DNA of 45,319 nucleotides, taken from NCBI GenBank assembly GCA_964390545.1, contig CAYMJV010000017.1, forward strand, positions 1 to 45,319, in the 5' to 3' direction. Below are positions 1-7,615 of this stretch, piece by piece. How positions within the stretch are numbered: the first letter of the stretch is position 1; every line of letters starts with the position of its first letter. The notes beneath the pieces were generated by a model. The model saw only the letters and a list, made by a program, of their open reading frames with translations, was not told the DNA's origin and ran no database searches. Position numbers and translations under genes: made by a program. The stretch is from CAYMJV01 sp964390545 (lineage in GTDB: Bacteria > Desulfobacterota > BSN033 > UBA1163).

Positions 1-1
1 T

Positions 2-178
2 ACTTTTTTCATCGGTACCCTCAAGGAAGTTTGGGCCAGCGGGGATTGGGAAAACCTAATCTCTTTTAAGGTCTTTTTCTCCATCGGTCTCTTTATCTTT
101 TCTCTCTTCATACCTAAGATTATCAATAAATTCCGGGAAAGGAATTCACCCTTTGGCAATAAGGCTTTGCATAAATAA
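2..178 (+). CDS. C-terminal end of a membrane protein (partial)
   Basis: The reading frame is open from the window edge to the TAA at 176-178 and gives 58 residues. They contain a hydrophobic segment (roughly KVFFSIGLFIFSLFIP) followed by a basic tail, which fits the last transmembrane helix and cytoplasmic end of an integral membrane protein. Its 5' part lies outside the window, so the family cannot be named. An inverted repeat follows 13 bases after the stop. Confidence 0.6.
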   Translation, partial: TFFIGTLKEVWASGDWENLISFKVFFSIGLFIFSLFIPKIINKFRERNSPFGNKALHK

Positions 179-191
179 ATATTGACATATT

Positions 192-221
192 CGTCGTCAT
201 TTGCCATGACATTTGACGACG
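192..221. repeat. 8-bp inverted repeat
   Basis: CGTCGTCA (192-199) and TGACGACG (214-221) are perfect inverted copies with a 14-nt loop. No T-run follows, so a factor-independent terminator is not well supported. It could be a weak transcript end for the membrane-protein gene or a protein-binding site. Confidence 0.4.
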
Positions 222-579
222 CTGTCGACATTCGGAGAAGCCGTTTTAATGCCCCCTTCAAATTTCAGACATTCCTCGATGCTCTCTGGAGCGGCGAATA
301 CCGTTCTTAAGTTTTTTGTTCTCAAACAGTGCCTAAAGAGTGCTCACTCGAAATCAAAAAAACTTGTGTAATCTTTTCATTCCCTGGCGGTTACTTCCTG
401 TACTCGATAGTGACAGAACCATCCAAAAGGTGTAGAGTTCGATCAGTAATTGATGGGGCGAGGTATCCTCGGCGCTATTTTGCTGCTTAAGTCGCTGTCG
501 CCTTCTGCGCAAAAAGGCCACATTGTTATTTCCTCTTCCTTAACGAGTCCTTTATTTTCCTTACTTGTGGATAAATAAT

Positions 580-609
580 TTGCGACACCCTGTCGCTTTT
601 TGGTATAAT
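580..609 (+). promoter_or_regulatory. Sigma-70-type promoter with a palindrome in the spacer
   Basis: The -35 TTGCGA (580-585) and perfect -10 TATAAT (604-609) are 18 nt apart and lie just upstream of the 633 gene. A perfect 6-bp palindrome, GCGACA-CCC-TGTCGC (582-596), fills the -35/spacer region. A protein bound there would block RNA polymerase, so this looks like a repressor operator. The small downstream protein could be an autorepressor, but no DNA-binding motif is obvious in it. Confidence 0.6.
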
Positions 610-632
610 AAGCAAAAGGAGGCCGTACGGAA

Positions 633-908
633 ATGCAAGAAGAAAGAAGATTATTTAATCTCCGCGAATTCGAAAAAATGCTCAAATCACATTACAAAAA
701 GCAAAATTCTGATTTAGAAGTATCCTTCAGAGATACTAAATTTGTTACATATGTCATTCATGAAAAGGGTAAACCCTGGGCGCGGTCGTTGACAACAGAA
801 GAGGCATTTACTGAGATAGCAAAGATTCTATTCCCGGATGAGGATGTCCGTATCGTACGAATGCAATCTGATCCCCCTAAAGTAGAACTATTAATTGAAA
901 AATCTTAA
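633..908 (+). CDS. Small hypothetical protein (91 aa)
   Basis: A strong ribosome-binding site (AAAAGGAGG) lies about 10 nt upstream of the ATG, and a good promoter lies above that. The protein is charged and soluble, with an N-terminal basic helix-like segment (LREFEKMLKSHYKK) and no signal peptide or membrane segment. I do not recognise the family. It ends 22 bases before an integrase relic, so it may be a leftover of the same mobile element or a gene moved with it. The palindrome in its promoter suggests specific control. Confidence 0.65.
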   Translation: MQEERRLFNLREFEKMLKSHYKKQNSDLEVSFRDTKFVTYVIHEKGKPWARSLTTEEAFTEIAKILFPDEDVRIVRMQSDPPKVELLIEKS

Positions 909-930
909 CGGTCCCCTAGACTGAAATTCT

Positions 931-1167
931 ATGCCCTACCAATACAAACGAGAACCCTTAAGCGACGACGAAGTCAATCGGCTCACCAATACCTGTGACG
1001 CCTTTGGGGAGAAATTCGTTATTTGGACCCTGCTTGGCACAGATCTCATGGTGAGTTCTTTGGGAGGACTTTGGCAACAGCTATTAATCTTGCGGAATGG
1101 CCTTTATGGCCATACTTTCAACCAAAGGATTGTTGATTTGCGATTGAAAGAGAGAGTAACGAGTTAA
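931..1167 (+). pseudogene. Tyrosine recombinase (phage integrase) N-terminal relic
   Basis: The first ~45 residues (MPYQYKREPLSDDEVNRL, then FVIWTLLGTDLMVSSLGGL) match the start of the catalytic domain of tyrosine recombinases, where the family reads like WTLLDTGLRVSEL. The expected first catalytic Arg ('GLRVSE') is replaced here (GTDLMVSS). The following residues lose all similarity and the frame stops after 78 codons, against ~200-300 in intact enzymes. The H-x-x-R and Tyr parts are absent. This is a decayed integrase and cannot recombine. Confidence 0.65.
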
Positions 1168-1208
1168 ATCTGAACTTTATCACGCTCTTTTTAAGTCACC
1201 ATTTGATT

Positions 1209-1784
1209 TCATTTTGGATAAATACAAAGAACAAAATTGGGGTATCTGGGGTGTGATTTATGGAAGTCTTTGAAAACATCGTAAGGGATTTTCATTCTCC
1301 TCCCCCCATTCGGGTCGTAAACATTAAAGATATTTTTAAAGTCGTCGTATCCCACAACTACAATAGCATGACCTTCCCCTCCAGGACTTTGACCCTCTGC
1401 CCATTCTGGAGGGCAAACTCCTAGTGCGAGTAAAGGATACCCTTGAGCGAGTAAATACTTCATTTGATCTTTCTTCCAATCATAAAAGGAATAAAGTCCA
1501 AAGCCCAGACCTCTTGGGTAAGATTCCATATCCTCGAAAGAAGTTCCCCGTCCTCTTCTTACTCTGCTAATCTCCTCTTGGGATAAATTCTTTCCGTAAA
1601 AATTCAATATCATCCGCAAGGAAGTGGGAACACAATCCCTATAGGGTTGGCGATAGATGGGAACATTCTCAATGAGATGTTGCTGCGGTAAATTCGATTT
1701 TGTAATTTGGGGATTTCTGATTGGTGGTCCCTCCGCACACCCCAAAAGCGACATGATAGCCAAGAATAAAATGATTTTCTTCAT
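1209..1784 (-). CDS. Lipoprotein with C39-like papain-fold peptidase domain
   Basis: 191 residues. An N-terminal lipoprotein signal (KKIILFLAIMSLLGC, lipobox LLGC, Cys16) places it on the membrane outside the cytoplasm. The rest is a C39_2-type cysteine-peptidase-like domain: YRDCVPTSLRMIL carries the nucleophile Cys (~51), EGHAIVVVGYDD the His (~139) and VYDPNGG the Asp. This fold occurs in bacteriocin-processing peptidases and in many single-domain lipoproteins of unknown substrate. It stands alone, downstream of an attC-like site, so the cassette boundary lies just before it. Peptidase activity is inferred from motifs only. Confidence 0.8.
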   Translation of the reverse strand: MKKIILFLAIMSLLGCAEGPPIRNPQITKSNLPQQHLIENVPIYRQPYRDCVPTSLRMILNFYGKNLSQEEISRVRRGRGTSFEDMESYPRGLGFGLYSFYDWKKDQMKYLLAQGYPLLALGVCPPEWAEGQSPGGEGHAIVVVGYDDFKNIFNVYDPNGGRRMKIPYDVFKDFHKSHPRYPNFVLCIYPK

Positions 1785-1791
1785 ACCCCTC

Positions 1792-1850
1792 GCCCCTACG
1801 CGTTGAGCCGCGGGCCGCTTTTGCCCAGCGGCTCGAACGTCTTGTTAAAC
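1792..1850 (-). other. Integron attC-like recombination site
   Basis: Read on the minus strand, the site starts GTTTAAC (RYYYAAC core, 1850-1844) and forms an imperfect palindrome. The arms 1800-1811 (GCGTTGAGCCGC) and 1828-1840 pair as 7 bp, one bulged G (1835), then 5 bp, which is the extrahelical-base architecture of attC sites. The distal core would be GTTRRRY but reads roughly GTAGGGG, so it is degenerate. It begins 33 bases after the stop of the upstream minus-strand gene, where a cassette's attC should be. There is no integron integrase in the window. Confidence 0.55.
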
Positions 1851-1883
1851 CCCATGCAATTCTCTACGGTGCTCTGGTTAGAC

Positions 1884-2165
1884 CTATAGTAACGGCGCGA
1901 TCTTGTCGAAGGCCTCTTTCGATGTGACTACCGGATGTACCTCGAAATCAACGAGGTCGCTCCAGCTTGCCATCCATTCGTCGAGCAGCGCACGGTCGTG
2001 GGTTTCCATTAGCTGATAGCAACGCTCGAGCTTCTGATCGACCCAGCTCGAGAGATAGACCAAGCCCTCAGGCACCATGCGACCTCTATCCCGAAAACGG
2101 CGATATACGGGCACGGGGTCTTGGTTCTTGAAATGTTCAATCACCATGTACATCGTCTTCGGCAT
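1884..2165 (-). CDS. DUF3303-like small protein, possible gene cassette
   Basis: 93 residues from the ATG at 2165, which has a GGAGG ribosome-binding site 8 nt upstream. An upstream in-frame ATG at 2207 has none. The sequence (MYMVIEHFKNQDPVPVYRRF, then RGRMVPEGLVYLSSWV, CYQLMETHDRALLDEW and WSDLVDFEVHPV) matches my memory of the DUF3303 family: small alpha/beta-barrel-like proteins of unknown function, related in shape to dimeric ferredoxin-like folds. No catalytic residues are known. An attC-like site sits just after its stop, so it may have arrived as an integron cassette. Confidence 0.7.
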   Translation of the reverse strand: MPKTMYMVIEHFKNQDPVPVYRRFRDRGRMVPEGLVYLSSWVDQKLERCYQLMETHDRALLDEWMASWSDLVDFEVHPVVTSKEAFDKIAPLL

Positions 2166-2335
2166 TGACAAACCTCCGTTATTCGTTGCCCTGACGGAGC
2201 AGTGCACGGTTTGTACTATATACGTTTCTTAGACTTTTTGAAAGTGAGGGTTACCAGAAAGGACTGTTCAGCGAAGGATTTGGGTGGTTTTGAAAAGTTT
2301 CACCAGCAACACGGGGGGGTAGGGGTCAGATCTTC

Positions 2336-3469
2336 CTACAGCCAACCGGTTAACTTTGCTAACAAACGTGAATAGTCTATGTAGTTCTGCCAAGAAATAT
2401 CAGGGGGAACCCCATGGTCGCAGGAAGGAATAAATCCTCCTTCTCTAAGCAATGGAGGAACAACGCGTAGGACTTCTTCTTCCATCGTTTTTCCGCCTTC
2501 GGCGATTGTTCTCTTGTCGATCCCTCCCCGGTACCCCATCTTTTTGCCATAAATCCTCCGATATTCCACGATATCATTGCTTGCCGCCACTTCGACAGGA
2601 GAACAGCAGTTGAAACCTGCCTCGATCCAGAGTGGAATCAACTCCCCAATGTAACCGTCGCTATCCATTTCAATGACCGTAAAGGGATTAGACTTCTTAA
2701 TCTCTGGAATCCAGGCAAGGTAACAGGGAAAGAGGAACTCCCTCACCATGGCCGGAGAAATCATACTATGCCCTTTATAGGCCATATCCTCAGAGACGTG
2801 AAAATGGTCGATGTCAATGTTCTTCAGGATTGGGATCAAAGTTTGCAGAACGAAATCTCTCCAGAAATCGGCCATTTTCTTGACAAAGTCTGGTTTATCA
2901 ATCAGAAAGAAACAAAGGTTCACCAAACCGCACCATTCTCTGAGCTGCCAGAATGGGCCGTTAAAGGAAACTCGAAGGATATCATCGCGGGCTTTCAAAG
3001 ATCGGCACTTTTCATGAAAATCGGGGGGAAAACGGTCTGGTGAGTTAGGGTCATAGCGCCATTTCATTTCTTCCCAGTTTGCTTCTGTCTCGACGGGGAA
3101 CTTATGCCATTTTCTCGTTACGAAATCCTTGGGAGACCGGAGGTAAGTAAAATCGTATTGATCTGAAATTTCTACAAGCGCCCCCATCCAATCCTGGACA
3201 ATGAAGTGACCCTCTCTATGTTCAATCACTTTCTCTTCGAACTGAGGAATCATCTTAAAGGAGACGCCTAACTCAGTCTCCTGGTGTGGTACTTTCTTGT
3301 CATGAATCCCAAGCAGTTCTGTGAGTGCCTCGTAATAATCCTTTCCTTCAGAAAGTCCCTCCTGATGCCAGCGTGCTAACGTAGACTCCCTGGGTTCCCC
3401 GGGCATAAGCGGGATCCAGTCAGGTTTCCCAAAAAGAAGAGTTGCTTTGAAACAATCCCTCTCCTTCAT
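2336..3469 (-). CDS. Uroporphyrinogen decarboxylase (URO-D) family protein
   Basis: 377 residues, about the usual length of the URO-D/MtaA/CmuA superfamily TIM barrel. Family features are the N-terminal DWIPLMPGEPRESTLARW segment, the mid-protein HFHVSEDMAYKGHSMISPAMVREFLFP block and the C-terminal GYRGGIDKRTIAEGG segment followed by PSCDHGVPPDISWQNYIDY. In this superfamily true HemE decarboxylates uroporphyrinogen, while many anaerobe paralogs transfer methyl groups to or from corrinoids or thiols. The N-terminal HemE signature (roughly PVWxMRQAGR) is absent, so a methyltransferase-type role is more likely than haem synthesis. No corrinoid protein is adjacent. Confidence 0.8.
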   Translation of the reverse strand: MKERDCFKATLLFGKPDWIPLMPGEPRESTLARWHQEGLSEGKDYYEALTELLGIHDKKVPHQETELGVSFKMIPQFEEKVIEHREGHFIVQDWMGALVEISDQYDFTYLRSPKDFVTRKWHKFPVETEANWEEMKWRYDPNSPDRFPPDFHEKCRSLKARDDILRVSFNGPFWQLREWCGLVNLCFFLIDKPDFVKKMADFWRDFVLQTLIPILKNIDIDHFHVSEDMAYKGHSMISPAMVREFLFPCYLAWIPEIKKSNPFTVIEMDSDGYIGELIPLWIEAGFNCCSPVEVAASNDIVEYRRIYGKKMGYRGGIDKRTIAEGGKTMEEEVLRVVPPLLREGGFIPSCDHGVPPDISWQNYIDYSRLLAKLTGWL

Positions 3470-3904
3470 CTCTCATTCTTCTAGCACTGCTACTGTGCTA
3501 AAACCTCAAGCTGAGTCTGTGATTCCTGGTACCCCAGGAATCGTTGTAATAGCCCTTACCATCTGCTCGTTCGTTTCAACCCTCTCCTCTAACAATATTA
3601 GATATCAAATTACTCTCATTAGTCAATCCAAAACGGGAGTGTCCAAAACAGGGCCGGGTCTTGAAATATAAGATATTCAGCCGATAGATGACGAAGGGAT
3701 AAAGAGATATGTCCGTCAAGGTGGCTCTCATGAGTTATGGATTTACTCTGAATGAAATTGGGGGTTATGTGGGGATTCATTATGCTAGCGCTGATAACGT
3801 AAGCGAAATGGGGTCAAATCTTTATTTCGATCTTCCTAAGTGTTGAATGTTGAGAGCTGTCCCTGAGGCGTTTTTTTGGTTTTATCGATAGGGGTTTTTA
3901 CGCG
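3470..3904. other. Intergenic region, 435 bp, with mobile-element debris
   Basis: It contains a 45-codon transposase-tail relic (listed separately) followed by a GGGGTCAAATCTT tag. Related tags (GGGGTCAGATCTT near 2325, TCTGACCCC near 7014 and 9730) recur in other gaps. I see no other supported gene. The plus-strand frame from 3447 overlaps the UroD-like start and looks spurious. Confidence 0.45.
3709..3846 (+). pseudogene. Transposase C-terminal relic (IS200-like/REP-associated type)
   Basis: The 45-codon frame reads MSVKVALMSYGFTLNEIGGY then VGIHYASADNV, which resembles the helix-turn-helix tail of REP-associated tyrosine transposases (pattern like GYTLKEIGDYLGVHYSTVS). The HUH catalytic domain is missing. 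The frame ends in a GGGGTCAAATCTT tag typical of such element ends. It is a dead remnant; assignment rests on this short match only. Confidence 0.45.
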
Positions 3905-4249
3905 TTAGCCGTGATGGTTTCCCTCATGCCCCCCGCCGTGCTTAGCACCTTCACGATGGTCGAACCCTCCACTACGGTGCCCAAATTCTCCTTGACCGTG
4001 GTGTTCAAACCGTTCGCGATGGTGTTCAAAATTGCCGTGGTGAGGCTCTCCAAATTCATGATGCTCTCGAAATTCGTGATGGCCACGGAATTCATGCCCA
4101 GGATGGCCATAATAGAAGGAACCGTAAGGGTACCCATAATAGTAGTCATCATATTCGGGGTAACCGTAGTAGCCGCCATAAGTGCTGTATGCACACCCTG
4201 ACAGCAGCAAAAAACATCCAACAATCAGGGAAAACATTTTCTTGCTCAT
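3905..4249 (-). CDS. His/Gly/Tyr-rich lipoprotein
   Basis: 114 residues from the ATG at 4249; the ATG at 4255 lies too close to the GAGAGG ribosome-binding site. A lipoprotein signal (FSLIVGCFLLLSGC) is followed by a Tyr/Gly/Pro-rich stretch and then a low-complexity tail with about 20 His, many in HHEF/HHGNFEHH repeats. Such tails bind divalent metals in other proteins, so a metal-buffering or surface role is possible. No known domain is seen and no metal operon surrounds it. Confidence 0.7.
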   Translation of the reverse strand: MSKKMFSLIVGCFLLLSGCAYSTYGGYYGYPEYDDYYYGYPYGSFYYGHPGHEFRGHHEFREHHEFGEPHHGNFEHHRERFEHHGQGEFGHRSGGFDHREGAKHGGGHEGNHHG

Positions 4250-4415
4250 GATCATCTACCTCTCTCTTAATCTTATTTAAATATGGATACTCTATCAAAG
4301 GAATTCAAGTCTCTGGAGGAATTCAGGAAGGTTAATGGGGCGGAGAATGAGATCGAGATAAAGTTAGCGTTGCAATTGTCTCCCTATTGAGGAATAATTA
4401 TTTGAAGAGGGGATT

Positions 4416-4772
4416 ATGAGTAAAATTTGTCTTTTTACAGCAGCGTTTCTATTATTTCTCATACCTGCTCTTTCTTTTGCGCTTGAGCAATCGGCCCTGC
4501 CGAACCCTTCGGGAGGGCTTGGCAGTGAACGGACCGGCCCAAGTCCTGTCCCAAAGCGTTCGGAAGGGCCTGACAACCAAGCAAATACCCCGAACCAACC
4601 GCCACATTACTTAGGGATTGACAGCCAGGGGAATACGTCGGTTCTAACGCCGAACCAATCGGGAGGATATGCTGGGGTTGACAGCCGGGGAGGTCCTGTG
4701 ACGATAACGCCATTACGAGGAAACTTAGGGGTTGACAGTCAGGGAAATATCTGGACGATTACGCCAAGATAA
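4416..4772 (+). CDS. Secreted protein with three DSQG repeats
   Basis: 118 residues with a clear signal peptide (KICLFTAAFLLFLIPALSFA, cleavage probably after ALSFA) and a GAGGGG ribosome-binding site. The mature part is Pro/Asn/Gly-rich and ends in three imperfect ~17-residue repeats: YLGIDSQGNTSVLTP, YAGVDSRGGPVTITP and LGVDSQGNIWTITP. It has no cysteines or catalytic motif. The repeats may form beta hairpins in an adhesive or structural envelope protein. It is unrelated to its divergently oriented neighbour. Confidence 0.65.
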   Translation: MSKICLFTAAFLLFLIPALSFALEQSALPNPSGGLGSERTGPSPVPKRSEGPDNQANTPNQPPHYLGIDSQGNTSVLTPNQSGGYAGVDSRGGPVTITPLRGNLGVDSQGNIWTITPR

Positions 4773-4921
4773 TATCCGGCTTCGAAGGAAAGTCCTTCCT
4801 AATTTGCTAGCGTTAATAGGGTGATAACAAAAGCAGCCGCAAGTTCAAAAGTGATATTTCAAGACCTCAACATCCCCGGGAAGAAAGTGTTGATTGTTAA
4901 CCTATCATTGAGATATGCAGC

Positions 4922-5488
4922 TTAAACAGACAGTTTCTTAAGCAACCAGGCCATCCTTTGTCCAAGGGTCTCCACACCCTGTATGCCTTCCTTATCTTTT
5001 TCAACGTCTCCCTTATCCCTGCCTACACCAATACTTCGCCCAACAATGATCATTTGCCCGGCAAGAAAAAAGTGACTCATGGTATCAAGGGTGTGTGTAG
5101 CCCCAGACCGGCGTACTGCAACCACAACAGCACCAACTTTGTTTTTATACATTCCACCGTTTGATATGGATACAAAACCGGCACGATCAATAAGGGCCTT
5201 CATTTCCGCTGTCACATCGGTAAAATAGACGGGGGAACCCAAGATGATCCCGTCTGCTTCAATCATCTTCTCGATGCACTCATTTGCCATGTCAGTTTTC
5301 ACAGCGCAGCGCCGATCCTTGTTTTCAAAACACTTGTAACAAGCAATACAGCCATGAATTTCCTTGCCCGATAGCTGCACCAACTCAGTTTCAACTCCGT
5401 CTTTTTCAAGCTCACGAAAGACGCGGTTGATGAGAATCGTCGTATTGCCGTCCTTCCTCGGACTACCATTGAACGCAACAACCTTCAT
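4922..5488 (-). CDS. Flavodoxin-fold NAD(P)H-dependent FMN reductase / iron-sulfur flavoprotein type
   Basis: 188 residues. The N-terminus VVAFNGSPRKDGNTTILI is the FMN-phosphate loop of the NADPH-dependent FMN reductase family, and GSPVYFTDVTAEMKALIDRAG is the second flavin-contact motif. Between them is a Cys cluster, GCIACYKCFENKDRRC, resembling the compact motif of iron-sulfur flavoproteins that hold a [4Fe-4S] cluster. It is soluble and cytoplasmic. An AAAGGAG ribosome-binding site precedes the ATG. It is monocistronic here, so the electron partner is unknown. Confidence 0.85.
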   Translation of the reverse strand: MKVVAFNGSPRKDGNTTILINRVFRELEKDGVETELVQLSGKEIHGCIACYKCFENKDRRCAVKTDMANECIEKMIEADGIILGSPVYFTDVTAEMKALIDRAGFVSISNGGMYKNKVGAVVVAVRRSGATHTLDTMSHFFLAGQMIIVGRSIGVGRDKGDVEKDKEGIQGVETLGQRMAWLLKKLSV

Positions 5489-6038
5489 ATTGTTATTCTC
5501 CTTTCTGAATTTCTACGGGTGTTTCTAAACCTCATTGGGAGATAATTTAATCCTGGAGGAAAGTCAATAGAGATTGTGAAGCTATGGATTTCGAAAAAAC
5601 TTCGATCAGGGAGTACACCTATTTTTTCGAAGCAGAAGTTGTAAGCTTAACCCTATTCTTACCCCTTCGATTTTATGCCTATCCTCAGAATACGAAATTC
5701 GGAGTGAGGAGGTCTGCTGGCAATTTGGGAGAATAAGATTAGGATAGAGTTGTTTCTTTCACCTGCTTATCTGCAACAGAGGGATGCTTCTAGAAATCAT
5801 CAGACCAGATAAATATATGAAAATCAAATCTAAAGATTTGGGATGATCTGAAAACAGCACATCTATAGCAGATATCGGAATTTCTGCAATATTGTAATCC
5901 CAAGTCTATAAAAAAGGCAGTTGCGCCTAATCCCTCTTGGTTATTGTTTCTACGTCCTACCGCATGTTTACGATTATGGTCCCCTTGTTCTCCCCGACAG
6001 AAATTATAGAGGGCAACGTTTTTAAACTTCTTGTCATC
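5489..6038. other. Intergenic region, 550 bp
   Basis: No gene is supported. A copy of a diverged ~50-bp repeat lies at 5693-5745; its partner is at 15174-15226. A weak minus-strand terminator lies at 5909-5928. The plus-strand frame starting at 5937 is an antisense shadow of the Gln-rich gene. Confidence 0.5.
5909..5928 (-). terminator. Possible factor-independent terminator
   Basis: On the minus strand, AGGC-gcaact-GCCT is followed directly by TTTTTTA. It lies ~110 bp after the stop of the Gln-rich secreted protein gene. The stem is only 4 bp, so it is weak. Confidence 0.35.
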
Positions 6039-6809
6039 CTACTTTCTATGTTCTGTATCCCCTCCTTGAGGTTTTCCTTGAGGCTGAGAGTGTTGTGGTT
6101 GCTGAACCTGAGGTCTTTGCTCTTGTCTTTGCGGCTGCTGAACTTTCTCCTGAGGTTGTTGTTTTGGTTGTTGAACCTGAGGTTGTCTTTGTTGTTGACC
6201 TTGAGGTTTCTGAACCTGGGGTTGTCTTTGTTGCTGTTGTCTCTGTTGCTCTTGTCTTTGTTGCTGATGTCGCTGAACCTCAGGCCTCTGTTGATATTGC
6301 TGTTGCCTTTCATGTCTTACTTCCTGTCTCTGTTGTTGGGGTCGAGGTTGATAGCCTTGGACACCCCAAGTTCCTCGCCTTTCCCAACGTCGATCATTTT
6401 GCCAGCCCTTCCAGTTCTGTTGAAGTCGTTGGTTAGGAATCCGTTCATAGTTCCACCGATGCCCGTACCAATTATGATCTCTGTAGTACCCTCTCCAACC
6501 CGGGTCTACATCAAAATAAAAACTTGGGACACGGTCATAATAACCCCAACCCCGGTTATAATATTGCGAGCGATACCAACGACCTTCCCATGGACGCCAC
6601 CACCAACCATTGTAGAAAAAGATGTCTTCCTGTACGTCGGGGACAACGTAGACATACGTCTCAGGTATCACTATCATCTCTGGTGGTGCGGGAAATATGA
6701 TGGGCGGCGGCAGAGGAATACTAATGTGTATATCTACCGCTGCCATCGTTGGAATAGGAACGACAATTACCAACGCAAAAAGCATTGTTCCCAAAAGTAA
6801 TTTTTTCAT
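6039..6809 (-). CDS. Secreted protein with aromatic-rich core and Gln-rich repetitive tail
   Basis: 256 residues from the ATG at 6809, with GGAGG 7 nt upstream; an upstream ATG at 6854 is unlikely. The order is signal peptide (KKLLLGTMLFALVIVVPIPTMA), a Pro-rich stretch, a Trp/Tyr/Arg-rich core (FFYNGWWWRPWEGRWYRSQ, then GWGYYDRVPSFYFDV and NWYGHRWNYERIP), then ~110 residues that are mostly Gln, Arg and Pro. The core resembles the YXWX-type repeats of small exported proteins found in many proteobacteria. The tail is disordered and coded by short tandem GTTG/CTGTTG-like DNA repeats, so its length probably varies between strains. Confidence 0.75.
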   Translation of the reverse strand: MKKLLLGTMLFALVIVVPIPTMAAVDIHISIPLPPPIIFPAPPEMIVIPETYVYVVPDVQEDIFFYNGWWWRPWEGRWYRSQYYNRGWGYYDRVPSFYFDVDPGWRGYYRDHNWYGHRWNYERIPNQRLQQNWKGWQNDRRWERRGTWGVQGYQPRPQQQRQEVRHERQQQYQQRPEVQRHQQQRQEQQRQQQQRQPQVQKPQGQQQRQPQVQQPKQQPQEKVQQPQRQEQRPQVQQPQHSQPQGKPQGGDTEHRK

Positions 6810-7222
6810 TTTGTTACCTCCTATTTTAATTAAAAAATAGCCATTGACATCCATGAAGCGCTCTTTCTGGCTTTAAAAGTCACTGTTAGCATTGAGCCGT
6901 CTGTCCCGTCCATTTTCACAAATTCTACACCATCTGATTTGGTCACCTTTACTTAATTGGACGTATTATTCAGATCTCTTATTCAACGACCGTTGAAAAC
7001 CAGATTGTTAATGTCTGACCCCATTGCTGATGTATATTGCAGGTTTGATCCCACCAACAGGCGAGGGTCCCGGCGCAGAAAGATAGGAAAAGCAGGGTTA
7101 AGCTCAAAAAGAGGAGGCGTCCTATAGGCAGGACGCCCCCTTCTTTTGAGCAAGATATCTTACCTTTTCACTCTGAGAGGTCACCTCGACACAATGTAGC
7201 AACATAATTCCTAACGGCAACC
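6810..7222. other. Intergenic region, 413 bp
   Basis: It contains a TCTGACCCC tag (near 7014) like those at relic element ends, then a long hairpin at 7102-7151 listed as a terminator. No gene is supported. Confidence 0.5.
7102..7151. terminator. Long hairpin, probable bidirectional terminator
   Basis: GCTCAAAA (7102-7109) pairs with TTTTGAGC (7144-7151), and inside it GGCGTCCT (7116-7123) pairs with AGGACGCC (7130-7137) around a 6-nt loop. T-rich stretches flank the stem on either strand. It sits 72 bp after the PA2779-like gene stop. Confidence 0.6.
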
Positions 7223-7615
7223 TCATTGAATAACAACTTCATGTCCTGATAGATAAATTATAAGAACAGCGATGGCGGCAAGCACAATGATTATACCAAG
7301 AACCGTCCAACCAGCATCGCCACCCACTTTCAATTCATCGAGCTGGAGAGCAAGCTGATGAATCTGTTGATCACTAAGTTGGCTGAGTTTCTTCTGAATC
7401 TCATCCGGGGTAAGTCCGATTTGCCTGAGCCGCTCACCAATCATCTTCGTTTCGATGGCATTTTGAATCCTTCCCAGGTCAGACCCTCTATCAATTGGTG
7501 AGAAACCAACGACTTCTGACGGTGAAAACCCTGCATAAACCCTGGGTGTTATGCCGATGACAACCATCGCCACGACAAGATACCATGTGACATGTCTCAT
7601 AAAAGTTTTTTTCAT
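7223..7615 (-). CDS. PA2779-family small membrane protein
   Basis: 130 residues: N-terminal signal/transmembrane segment (WYLVVAMVVIGITPRVYA), a soluble central region with an RIQNAIETKMIGERLRQIGL helix followed by TPDEIQKKLSQLSDQQIHQLA, and a C-terminal transmembrane helix (GWTVLGIIIVLAAIAVLIIY). This layout matches the PA2779 family of unknown function. In pseudomonads that gene neighbours a C39-like peptidase lipoprotein; here a C39-like lipoprotein exists but ~5.5 kb away and not in the same unit. Its role is unknown. Confidence 0.75.
   Translation of the reverse strand: MKKTFMRHVTWYLVVAMVVIGITPRVYAGFSPSEVVGFSPIDRGSDLGRIQNAIETKMIGERLRQIGLTPDEIQKKLSQLSDQQIHQLALQLDELKVGGDAGWTVLGIIIVLAAIAVLIIYLSGHEVVIQ

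Larger units (their letters stand above)
179..632. other. Intergenic region, 454 bp
   Basis: No convincing gene is seen here. The antisense 80-codon frame at 443-685 overlaps the next gene and its promoter and has no recognisable features. The region holds an inverted repeat near its left end and the promoter/operator of the 633 gene at its right end. Confidence 0.5.

Noticed and set aside
5937..6800. 287-codon plus-strand ORF rich in Leu/Ser
   Set aside because: It is the antisense shadow of the Gln-rich gene; its leucine richness comes from complementing CAA/CAG codons, and it lacks a ribosome-binding site.
7013..7151. Riboswitch before the hairpin at 7102
   Set aside because: I compared it with the c-di-GMP and fluoride motifs I remember, but the conserved cores are absent.
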